14,168 nt of DNA. Origin: JAPHSX01 sp039714395 (GTDB lineage: Bacteria; Pseudomonadota; Gammaproteobacteria; Thiohalomonadales; Thiohalomonadaceae). Under the pieces are notes generated by a model, which searched no databases, had not been told where the DNA came from, and saw only the letters and a list, made by a program, of their open reading frames with translations. Position 1 is the first letter of the stretch. Each line of letters starts with the position of its first letter. The position numbers were made by a program, and so were the translations under genes. Where the stretch lies: NCBI GenBank assembly GCA_039714395.1, contig JBDLJH010000032.1, positions 1 through 14,168 on the forward strand, written 5' to 3'. Below are positions 7,022-14,168 of the stretch, piece after piece.

Positions 7022-9283
7022 ATGACGCAATTCTATCTGACCCCATTCTCGCTGAGTGTACTCAATGTTGCACTCATGCTGATGCTACTCGTTGCGTTTC
7101 TGCTGCGTATGCCAGGCAAACTCCCGGCGACAAGGAATCTGCTCACCTTTTTACTAGGCGTCAACGTGGTCTTTGTCGCCTTTTTCTACATCTTCTCCTC
7201 ACTCGACCTGGAGGGGGTGCGGGTGGCCTGGTGGGCACTCCACAGCGTAGTCTTCTTTATCCTGTTCCTGATTCAGTTCACCTACCACTATCCGCGCACT
7301 CTCTTCACCACTGAGGCACAAAAGGTATTTCGGCTCTCTATGGTGGTCTCGCTCCTCGTCTACCTCTTTTATCTCTATCACACCACACTGATTGAGCCGG
7401 TCTTCGATCCGAATGGCAACCTGTTCGTCTACCTCGGCACCCATGAGATCGGCATTCTTGTTGGTATCGAGCTACTTTGGGTGATGGTGGTGCTGGCACG
7501 CCAGGTGAAAAACCTGAGACAACGGGCGAAGACAGAAGATGGTGACAAGCTGCTAGTCACATGCAACCAGATCTCAGCGATCAAAAAACTGTCGCTGATC
7601 CTGATCTCACCGGTGGTACTGGTAGCGCTTATTATCCTTGCCTACCTCGATCTTGCCAGCTGGGGTGTAGTCGGCCACCTGCTCGGTACCGGCTTGATGG
7701 TCTTCGTATTACTCTTCACCGTCGTCTATCTCAACAATGCGCTGGAACCCTCCACCCTGCTGGTAAAGATGGTGGGGATGTCACTGGGGGCAATCCTGGT
7801 GTTACTCGGTTTCTCCTCGGCGATCACTCTCGATGTGTACCACGACACATACCTCTCATTAAAACAGGTAGAGATTGAGCGCAGCCACGACAAGCTTAGC
7901 CTTGGCGACTACACCACATTGCCCGAGGATATCGCCTACATTGAACACGATGATGAACTGCTGCTAGCAAGAGGCATCAAAGCAACGATGCTGAGTGGCA
8001 AAATCAGGGACTGGCAGAGCGGATGGCAGTTCCGTCAGCTAAACGGCAACGATACCGACCACTACTATATTGCCTACACTATCGAGATAGACGGGGCAGA
8101 CTACGAGATCGGCTACCGCTACCAGGACTACCGTGCCTACATCCACGAAATGGCGCTGCCATTACTCAAGATTGTTATCGGTGCCGTGCTACTGGTGGTC
8201 ATTGCCTTCCCGCTGTTCTTTCGCCTCAGTCTCTTCAGGCCTCTGCAGCGCCTACTGCGTGGTGTCGACAGTATCGAGCAGGGCAATCTGGATGTAGTGA
8301 TCCCTGTCTCCGTGCGTGACGAAATCGGCGGGCTTACACAGTCGTTTAACTCGATGGCCAGCTCAGTGCGTGTGGCACGGGAAAAGCTGCGTACGGCTTA
8401 CGACTATCAGCTTGACCTGACTGAAGCTTACAGCCGCTTTGTACCCAAAGAGATCCTCTCTACCCTCAACAAACAGAGTATCCTCGAACTGGGACTGGGC
8501 GATAATGTGCGTAAGGAGATGACGGTACTGTTCAGTGATATCCGCTCCTTCACCACCATCTCCGAGTCAATGACGCCAGAGGAAATATTCAACTTCATCA
8601 ACAGCTACCTGCAGAATGTAGGCCCAATCGTGCGTCGCCACGGCGGCTACATCGACAAGTACATTGGCGATGCAGTAATGGCGCTCTTCCCAGGTGGCCC
8701 CGACGATGCTCTGGCAACAGCGATTGATATGCAGAAACAGGCACGTCAGTTCAACAAACAACAGCAGGGAACTGGGCAAGAGACCGTAGAGCTTCGAATC
8801 GGTGTCGGCATTCATACCGGTGAGCTAATGCTCGGCACCATCGGCGAACCACAACGGATGGAGGGAACCGTGATCTCCGATGCGGTTAATCTCGCATCAC
8901 GAATCGAGGGGTTAACCAAACTTTACAACGCGCCCATTCTGATCTCCTTCGCGACCTACGATAAACTGCAGCATCCCGACAACTTCGATATTCGCCGCCT
9001 TGATCGGGTACGGGTCAAGGGCAAACAGCAGTGGGTAGAAATTATTGAAGTGCTCGATGGTTTGAACGACTCAGACCGACAACAAAGACTTGAGCTGAGA
9101 GGGAATTTCAATAAAGCCGTGGAAGCCTTCCAACAAGAGAAGTTTACCGAGGCACTGGCCTTGTTCCAGGATTTGAAGCAGCGCAATGAGGAGGATATGG
9201 CAGTCGAGGTTTATATCGAGCGCTGTGAACAGTTTATAGAGCTGGGGATCCCATCAGATTGGGATGGTGCAGTGAAATTGTAG
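7022..9283 (+). CDS. Multi-pass membrane class III adenylate cyclase with HAMP domain
   Basis: This 753-residue protein probably makes cAMP from ATP on the inner membrane. About seven or eight hydrophobic segments fill residues 5-270. A roughly 100-residue extracytoplasmic stretch (about 275-378) follows, then another membrane helix (about 380-403) and a HAMP linker (about 405-455). The cyclase domain (about 495-675) has the metal aspartates D506 (F-S-D-I) and D550 (I-G-D-A-V-M), the purine-selecting Lys546 and Asp620, and the transition-state pair N623 and R627 (D-A-V-N-L-A-S-R). Lys plus Asp favours ATP over GTP. The tail (about 685-745) is helical and resembles a TPR-like repeat. All catalytic residues are present, so it should be active as a dimer. 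It is divergent from the glycosyltransferase gene and convergent with the kinase gene, 15 bases apart. The input signal is unknown. Confidence 0.92.
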   Translation: MTQFYLTPFSLSVLNVALMLMLLVAFLLRMPGKLPATRNLLTFLLGVNVVFVAFFYIFSSLDLEGVRVAWWALHSVVFFILFLIQFTYHYPRTLFTTEAQKVFRLSMVVSLLVYLFYLYHTTLIEPVFDPNGNLFVYLGTHEIGILVGIELLWVMVVLARQVKNLRQRAKTEDGDKLLVTCNQISAIKKLSLILISPVVLVALIILAYLDLASWGVVGHLLGTGLMVFVLLFTVVYLNNALEPSTLLVKMVGMSLGAILVLLGFSSAITLDVYHDTYLSLKQVEIERSHDKLSLGDYTTLPEDIAYIEHDDELLLARGIKATMLSGKIRDWQSGWQFRQLNGNDTDHYYIAYTIEIDGADYEIGYRYQDYRAYIHEMALPLLKIVIGAVLLVVIAFPLFFRLSLFRPLQRLLRGVDSIEQGNLDVVIPVSVRDEIGGLTQSFNSMASSVRVAREKLRTAYDYQLDLTEAYSRFVPKEILSTLNKQSILELGLGDNVRKEMTVLFSDIRSFTTISESMTPEEIFNFINSYLQNVGPIVRRHGGYIDKYIGDAVMALFPGGPDDALATAIDMQKQARQFNKQQQGTGQETVELRIGVGIHTGELMLGTIGEPQRMEGTVISDAVNLASRIEGLTKLYNAPILISFATYDKLQHPDNFDIRRLDRVRVKGKQQWVEIIEVLDGLNDSDRQQRLELRGNFNKAVEAFQQEKFTEALALFQDLKQRNEEDMAVEVYIERCEQFIELGIPSDWDGAVKL

Positions 9284-9298
9284 TTTATCCTTACTTGG

Positions 9299-11425
9299 TT
9301 AGTTGAGATGGGTAGGATCGCGTTTTTGTAGGACAACACTCAGCTCATTCAGTAGTTTTTCAATGGTAAAAGGCTTCATTACAAAACCATCCATACCTGC
9401 ACTGCGGCAGTTTTCTGTCTCTTCTTGAAGAATATTGGCGGTCAAAGCGATAACAGGTACCTGTGCCTTCATCGGATCAGTAAGGCTGCGTATCTCACGG
9501 GTAGCAGTAATGCCATCCATCTCTGGCATATGCAGGTCCATCAAGATCACATCAATATCATTTTGTTGTAGAGAAGTGACAGCCTCCATACCATTTACAG
9601 CCTCAAATACGGTATGCCCCTCACTCTCTAGCAGGGAACGTACAACATGACGATTAATCAACACATCCTCAGCAACCAAAACAGAAAGCGGCTCAAGTCG
9701 AACCGGAGCCGAGTCTTCTTCTATATTATAAGTAGCTACTTGTTCTGCAGTCCTCAACCATATATTAAAAAAGAAACGACTACCCTGCCCCGGCTCACTA
9801 TCTAACCCGATCACTCCACCCATCGCATGGATCAAACGTTTGCAAATCGCAAGGCCCAGACCACTGCCGCCATAGCGCCGTGAAATACTTGAATCACTTT
9901 GACTGAAGTTCTCAAACAGATGTTTCTGTGACTCAACATCTATTCCGATACCCGTATCTTGTACGGCGAACTGTAACTCTACAGCATCCCCCGCAGATTG
10001 CAGCTTTTCAACGGTGACGGTAACGCTGCCGCTCTCAGTAAACTTCAGTGCATTACCAATTAGATTGATCAACACCTGGCGTATTCTTTTCGAATCACCA
10101 TGCAACCAGCTCGGCACATCCGGGGCTATTTCCATGCTCAATTCCAGACCCTTCCTCCGTGCTCGTTCAGAGAGTGAAATAAGCAAGCCATCAAGTTGAT
10201 GATGAAGGTCATAGTCCGTGAGAGACAGCTCTAACTTTCCGGCCTCGATCTTTGACAGGTCGAGGATATCATTGAGCAGGTCCAGTAATACCTCGCCCGA
10301 TGTCGCGATGGCATTCAGATATCCACTCTGCTGCTCATTTTGTGGTGTACGCTGCAACAATTGAACCATCCCCAGGATGCCATTCATTGGAGTGCGAATT
10401 TCATGACTCATGGTGGCGAGAAACTCACTCTTGGCCTGGTCAGCAGCCTCAGCAGCATCTCGAGCAAGTGACAGCGCTTGCTGGTTCTGCTTAAAGGTAG
10501 AGACATCAGTCAGGCCAAGAATGACAGCAGGCAATCCCTTGTAATCAATAATTTTTCCCGAACAGGTCACCCATCGATTATTACCAGGTGCCGTCCTGAC
10601 CTCGAATTCATACTGATCGATCTGATGGTGACGCTGAAGCTCTTCCAGGATATGCAGCTGATCACTCTTATCGACATAAAAATCACCCGTGCGGGCATTT
10701 GAAATGTCATCTTTCGACACCTTAAAATAGTCCATCGCAGCCTGGTTAACCAGAAGTACCTGCTCTGAATCTGGTCTGGTTAACACCATTGGCAGGGGTG
10801 ATGCCTCAAAAAGGCTCTGCAGAGTGCGTTCATTGCTCCGAATCTTACGCATCATACCGGCGATAAGATGCCACGTTAGAGAGAGAATAATCACCACCAG
10901 GGAAGCGGCAAGCAGAAGGTGTAAGCGTGCCGAGCTACTCAATTCTCGATAAAAATGGTCACTCGCATAGAAACGCACCAGACCCAGTAGTTCACGACTG
11001 CGACTATCATAGAGAGGGAGAGTGGTAACAAAGCACTCTACACATGCAGCAGCACCTCTTTGCATTGGAATGAGGCCGGATTGCATGCCAAGAACATCGT
11101 AATCCAGTTCCAGTTCAATTCGCTGCACAAAGTGTTTCCCGCTAGCCTGTTCCGTCAGAATCAGGATCTCATCAAGTACCTGATTCAAGTGCTCCGGTTT
11201 GGGATGACGATCATTCTCACTCAAGACATCAGCTATTGCTTTAACGTGTGATTGTGCCAGTACATTGGCATTAGAGCGTGCATTCTCATGGAGCTGAGGC
11301 TCAAGAACCATCAACCAGTAGCCAGTAATCAGCAGCAGCACCCCCCCGACCAGAAGCAGGAATAACCGTGCAAGATGCTGCTGAGCATCACCACTGGCCT
11401 GAAACCATTGCTGAAATCTACTCAT
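9299..11425 (-). CDS. Membrane hybrid sensor histidine kinase (PAS-HisKA-HATPase-REC)
   Basis: The 708-residue kinase has membrane helices at about 19-41 and 168-190 enclosing a periplasmic sensor of about 125 residues that contains C128-V-E-C131. A PAS domain follows (about 200-310). The dimerisation domain has the phospho-acceptor H341 in S-H-E-I-R-T-P. The ATP-binding domain shows N454-L-I-G-N458, D490-T-G-I-G and G-S-G-L-G-L. The C-terminal receiver has D630 as phospho-acceptor (M-D-L-H-M-P-E-M-D-G) and K684. There is no HPt or DNA-binding output, so phosphate must go to a partner encoded elsewhere. I start at ATG 11425, which overlaps the YfiR-like stop by eight bases. The longer frame to 11539 would add 38 residues inside that gene. 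It is the last gene of the receptor-YfiR-kinase unit. Confidence 0.93.
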   Translation of the reverse strand: MSRFQQWFQASGDAQQHLARLFLLLVGGVLLLITGYWLMVLEPQLHENARSNANVLAQSHVKAIADVLSENDRHPKPEHLNQVLDEILILTEQASGKHFVQRIELELDYDVLGMQSGLIPMQRGAAACVECFVTTLPLYDSRSRELLGLVRFYASDHFYRELSSSARLHLLLAASLVVIILSLTWHLIAGMMRKIRSNERTLQSLFEASPLPMVLTRPDSEQVLLVNQAAMDYFKVSKDDISNARTGDFYVDKSDQLHILEELQRHHQIDQYEFEVRTAPGNNRWVTCSGKIIDYKGLPAVILGLTDVSTFKQNQQALSLARDAAEAADQAKSEFLATMSHEIRTPMNGILGMVQLLQRTPQNEQQSGYLNAIATSGEVLLDLLNDILDLSKIEAGKLELSLTDYDLHHQLDGLLISLSERARRKGLELSMEIAPDVPSWLHGDSKRIRQVLINLIGNALKFTESGSVTVTVEKLQSAGDAVELQFAVQDTGIGIDVESQKHLFENFSQSDSSISRRYGGSGLGLAICKRLIHAMGGVIGLDSEPGQGSRFFFNIWLRTAEQVATYNIEEDSAPVRLEPLSVLVAEDVLINRHVVRSLLESEGHTVFEAVNGMEAVTSLQQNDIDVILMDLHMPEMDGITATREIRSLTDPMKAQVPVIALTANILQEETENCRSAGMDGFVMKPFTIEKLLNELSVVLQKRDPTHLN

Positions 11426-11987
11426 ATTGCTCAGCCACCTTGAGAAAAAATGCCTTAAGCTGAATACCAGACACCTGAAGTGCGTTGCTGTTGATATAGG
11501 GAAGAATATGATCGCGCACCAGGATACCTCCATGTGCACCCTGCTCTACATCACCCTCATGGGGAGAGAAAACCATCACCTTCCTCTTGCGTGCAAAGGC
11601 AATAACCTTTGCCAAATCTGCATGGAGTTCTTCCGCGAGAAAGATGCCAGCAACCGGATCTATATCGGAATCGACAAGTGCCTTTAAAGAGATGGGAGTA
11701 ACGCGCAATGGCATTCCCTTAATATCAGAGATCACGGCCAGCTTGTCAGTAATGATTTCTGCTATATGGGGGAAGTCTTTATAAACCACGAACAACTGCA
11801 GCACACCATCGCCATCTTGTTTTTTCTTAATATTCAGATCAGCCGCGAGCATACTGGGGAACAACTTGCTTCCAATAGAGAGTCGCAGTTCTGACAAAGT
11901 ATCGGCAAAAAGAAGGGGCTGCGGCGCAAGAAACGCCACCAACAACAGCAGAAGCTTTATTGTTCTGTTGAGATGATTCCTGATCAC
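11418..11987 (-). CDS. YfiR-like (DUF4154) periplasmic protein
   Basis: The 189-residue protein has a signal peptide (hydrophobic core 10-21, likely cleavage after L-F-A at residue 28) and should be periplasmic. The remainder resembles the YfiR/DUF4154 family: a central segment that predicts an alternating alpha/beta fold, a G-G-I-L-V stretch, then I-N-S-N-A-L-Q-V-S-G-I-Q-L-K near the end, comparable to the family's final asparagine and G-x-x-x-S-x-x-L-L helix. YfiR of Pseudomonas aeruginosa represses the membrane cyclase YfiN. Unlike that protein, this one has no cysteine at all. The start is GTG at 11987, directly after an in-frame TAA, with GGAA motifs at 11991-11994 and 11996-11999. It lies 32 bases after the TonB receptor gene and overlaps the kinase gene by eight bases. 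The family assignment is from pattern memory and is moderate. Confidence 0.72.
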   Translation of the reverse strand: MIRNHLNRTIKLLLLLVAFLAPQPLLFADTLSELRLSIGSKLFPSMLAADLNIKKKQDGDGVLQLFVVYKDFPHIAEIITDKLAVISDIKGMPLRVTPISLKALVDSDIDPVAGIFLAEELHADLAKVIAFARKRKVMVFSPHEGDVEQGAHGGILVRDHILPYINSNALQVSGIQLKAFFLKVAEQYE

Positions 11988-12019
11988 TTATTCCATTCCA
12001 TGGTAGTCATAGGTAGTGC

Positions 12020-14017
12020 TTAGAAACTGTAGTTAAGGTCTACCCACCATTGCTGGCCTGGGCGTGGATAATCCCCAACGTAGGTATTCACTGGCGCTGG
12101 ATAGCGAATATCTTGATCAAACATGTTTTTCACACCCGCACGCAGGGTCATTCCCGGAACAAGATTAAGGTGGCTGATAGTTGCATCTACACTACTGTAT
12201 GATTCGAGAGCGGAGCGACTATCACTGGACTCGCGATTGCGCAAGCCAACATAACGAAGTTGCAGGTTGGTCAACAGCTGAGGTCGGAGCTGGTAAAATA
12301 GGCCGAGATTGCCCAGCCAGCTACTGGAAAATGCCAGCTGTTCTCCAGTTGAGACGTCATAGGTATCCACATAAGAAACATCACCCGCCACTTTAAACTG
12401 CCGTGACAGGCGCTTCTCCAGCTCCAGCTCCAGCCCCATCGTCTCAGCCTCAATAGAGCTGTAACCCAGGGCCACAGTTTCATCAAACACCACCAGATTA
12501 TCGATTGACGAACCGAACAGCACCGCACGTGTAGTAATATTTGGTGTGCGATAGATGTGGGCCAGCTCTAGGCTGTCGACGGTGGCCGGATCAATGCTGC
12601 TCACACTGCCGCCCAGTTCGTAGAAACTTGAGGGGCGGAAGGCGCGGGCATACTGTGCCTTCAGGGTTTGGTTACGATCTAGCTGCCAGACTGCAGCGAG
12701 GCGTGGATTGATACTGTCCCCCACATCACTATAGGTGTCATAGCGTAGGCCAGTCGTTATCGTAAGCCTATCACTAGCATTGTATTCATCCTGCAAGGTG
12801 AGACTGCCGATATGGCGGGATTTGTCTTTGCTAATTTTATAGTCGCCCCAATCGAACATGTCGCTCGACGGCAGCCCGGTATTGATATCGATATTATATT
12901 TCTGCCAAGCTTCATTCACATGTATATAGGACTTGGTCAGCTCGGCAAAAAGAGTGTGACTCTGAATCCCCTTCCAGATCAGGTCAACGCCGCCATACAA
13001 GCGCTCCTCTCCATAGCTTAAATCAACGATGATATCTGGTTCCCCTAGACCCCACTGATAAGCAAACAGGTCATCCTTGGTCTCTCGACTCTCCTGCCAG
13101 CCTATAGTGACGTGGCCAACTAATTTATCACCTGGACGAAAGGTCTGCTGAGCCTCTGCCGTCGTAAAGCTATAACGGCTGACAATATTTTTTGTAGGTG
13201 GCGGCAGTTCATTATTAATTCCAAAGTGATCACCATATCCGTTCTCCGACCACTGTAGTTTAAAGTCAAAATCGCCATGGGTAAAATTGAACAGCGCCGC
13301 CTGATAATCGGCCATCTCGTTGGTCGGCCCAGGGGAATATGTAAGCGTAGGAAAGGTAGAGTAGATCGCATCAGGGCCACTGTTCACCGTCGCACCATCG
13401 CTTCCGCTAGCTGCCAGATTCAGGTTTACTCGCCAACTGCCATCTTCAGCCTGCTGGGTGATATTGCCACCGACGGTATAGCCGTTGTTTTTGGCCAATG
13501 AGGTAAATAGCGCCTGCTCGCCACTTCGAGTGATCACGTTCACCACACCGGCAAAGGCATATTCACCGTGAATTGCTGAACCAGGGCCACGAATCACCTC
13601 AATTCGCTCTACCTGCTGCACCGGAATATTGAACACCGGATCGGCCATGCCATTTTGAGCAGAATTCATCGAGACATTATTGAGCAGCAGTTTTACGTTA
13701 CCCGAGGCGTAGGTACGACCAACACCCCGCACCACGATCTGCTTACGGCCCGTCTCCTCTATCGACAGTTCAATACCCGGCACCAGAGCTAGGGCTTCCC
13801 ATACTGTGCGGACACCGCGATTGGCTAGGTCATCGCCGTGCAGAACGGTAACTAGGCCGGGCACATAATCGGCATTGAGTTTGGTCTTGGTGGCAATCTC
13901 GGTCTGCTCATCAAGCAGTGCCATTAGCTGTTGCAGTTCGTCAGAGTCACTCTCGGCAGCAGCCAATACCGTGCTGGCACCTAGAAATAGAGGCAGCAGC
14001 ACGAGCAATCTGTTCAT
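12020..14017 (-). CDS. TonB-dependent outer-membrane receptor
   Basis: The protein is a TonB-dependent receptor, about 665 residues, importing or sensing a ligand across the outer membrane. A signal peptide (about 1-19) precedes an N-terminal stretch containing T-E-I-A-T-K-T-K, possibly the TonB-contact region. The plug domain (about 45-165) shows V-V-R-G-V-G and then R-I-E-V-I-R-G-P-G-S with V-V-N-V-I-T-R. The rest is beta-barrel, with N-M-F-D-Q-D-I-R-Y-P near the end and a terminal aromatic (Y-S-F), as required for barrel insertion. I prefer the ATG at 14017 because it puts a normal signal peptide at the N-terminus. An ATG at 14035 would add six residues, and neither has a clear ribosome-binding site. 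The ligand is not evident. It heads an operon with the YfiR-like and kinase genes. Confidence 0.93.
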   Translation of the reverse strand: MNRLLVLLPLFLGASTVLAAAESDSDELQQLMALLDEQTEIATKTKLNADYVPGLVTVLHGDDLANRGVRTVWEALALVPGIELSIEETGRKQIVVRGVGRTYASGNVKLLLNNVSMNSAQNGMADPVFNIPVQQVERIEVIRGPGSAIHGEYAFAGVVNVITRSGEQALFTSLAKNNGYTVGGNITQQAEDGSWRVNLNLAASGSDGATVNSGPDAIYSTFPTLTYSPGPTNEMADYQAALFNFTHGDFDFKLQWSENGYGDHFGINNELPPPTKNIVSRYSFTTAEAQQTFRPGDKLVGHVTIGWQESRETKDDLFAYQWGLGEPDIIVDLSYGEERLYGGVDLIWKGIQSHTLFAELTKSYIHVNEAWQKYNIDINTGLPSSDMFDWGDYKISKDKSRHIGSLTLQDEYNASDRLTITTGLRYDTYSDVGDSINPRLAAVWQLDRNQTLKAQYARAFRPSSFYELGGSVSSIDPATVDSLELAHIYRTPNITTRAVLFGSSIDNLVVFDETVALGYSSIEAETMGLELELEKRLSRQFKVAGDVSYVDTYDVSTGEQLAFSSSWLGNLGLFYQLRPQLLTNLQLRYVGLRNRESSDSRSALESYSSVDATISHLNLVPGMTLRAGVKNMFDQDIRYPAPVNTYVGDYPRPGQQWWVDLNYSF

Positions 14018-14073
14018 AGGATCGGGGGATCTCATAGGAATAACGGCACTTTATTTATGGTTAGTAATGGTTT

Positions 14074-14096
14074 GGTGAACTAGTCCATTAATCACC
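14074..14096 (-). repeat. Small inverted repeat just downstream of the predicted transcription start
   Basis: GGTGA (14074-14078) and TCACC (14092-14096) form an inverted repeat with a 13-base centre. It interleaves with a second one, TAATGG (14065-14070) and CCATTA (14085-14090). Both lie in the predicted leader of the TonB receptor transcript, close to its start near 14102. They could be an operator or a leader hairpin, but arms this short can occur by chance. Confidence 0.2.
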
Positions 14097-14108
14097 CATA
14101 CTTACTAC

Positions 14109-14137
14109 TTTATAGCGGCATCGTATCCTGTTTACAA
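14109..14137 (-). promoter_or_regulatory. Candidate sigma70-type promoter for the TonB receptor-YfiR-kinase operon
   Basis: On the minus strand TTGTAA (14137-14132, 4 of 6 to -35) and TATAAA (14114-14109, 5 of 6 to -10) are exactly 17 bases apart. The predicted start is near 14102, leaving a leader of about 70-85 bases. No Fur-box-like or riboswitch-like element is recognisable in the 14018-14168 region. Confidence 0.5.
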
Positions 14138-14168
14138 ATCCAGATCGAATAACAAACTAAACAAAGCA

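Noticed and set aside
9284..9298. Terminator between the convergent cyclase and kinase genes
   Set aside because: The gap is only 15 bases, with no inverted repeat and T-run. Transcripts probably end inside the opposing gene, but nothing in the sequence shows where.
11426..11539. 38-residue N-terminal extension of the hybrid kinase
   Set aside because: It would lie entirely inside the YfiR-like gene in another frame. The ATG at 11425 gives a normal N-terminus and an eight-base stop/start overlap.
1..14168. CRISPR array, insertion sequence, integrase, tRNA or attachment site
   Set aside because: No regularly spaced repeats, transposase or integrase motifs or tRNA-like sequence were seen on either strand; nearly all bases are in recognisable genes.

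Overview
The window reads as a chromosomal segment of a gammaproteobacterium. The evidence is the sdhC-sdhD(-sdhA) gene order, a prfB-lysS pair whose prfB keeps the autoregulatory +1 frameshift, a YgfZ protein, and outer-membrane biology (TonB receptor, lipoprotein, periplasmic proteins). Species cannot be fixed from sequence alone. Coding density is high and no stretch over about 135 bases lacks a gene. I see no tRNA, rRNA, CRISPR array, insertion sequence or sign of recent transfer.

Layout: (1) 1-729, minus strand: start of a succinate dehydrogenase operon, sdhC then sdhD, with sdhA apparently beginning at the window edge. (2) 730-824: divergent promoter region. (3) 825-1886, plus: ygfZ, an iron-sulfur cluster maintenance protein, ending in a symmetrical terminator (1913-1942) shared with the convergent operon. 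(4) 5037-1970, minus: prfB (RF2, frameshifted), lysS and a rhodanese lipoprotein, probably one transcript. (5) 6956-5146, minus: a membrane family-2 glycosyltransferase overlapping a secreted START-domain protein. (6) 7022-9283, plus: a multi-pass membrane class III adenylate cyclase, divergent from the glycosyltransferase. (7) 14017-9299, minus: a three-gene unit of TonB-dependent receptor, YfiR-like periplasmic protein and membrane hybrid histidine kinase, with a good sigma70-type promoter at 14109-14137.

The left half is housekeeping: respiration and Fe-S maintenance, translation termination and lysine charging. The right half is envelope and signalling. The most interesting part is the receptor-periplasmic protein-kinase unit. 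By analogy with YfiR (known family: periplasmic regulator of an inner-membrane signalling protein), it could carry a signal from the outer membrane through the periplasm to a phosphorelay. The kinase has a receiver but no output domain, and no cognate regulator or HPt protein is in the window, so its target is unknown. The neighbouring cAMP cyclase is convergent, so a functional link is speculative.

Several starts were re-set by hand: sdhC and the glycosyltransferase use TTG, the YfiR-like gene uses GTG, and sdhD, the rhodanese, the kinase and probably the TonB receptor start inside longer open frames.
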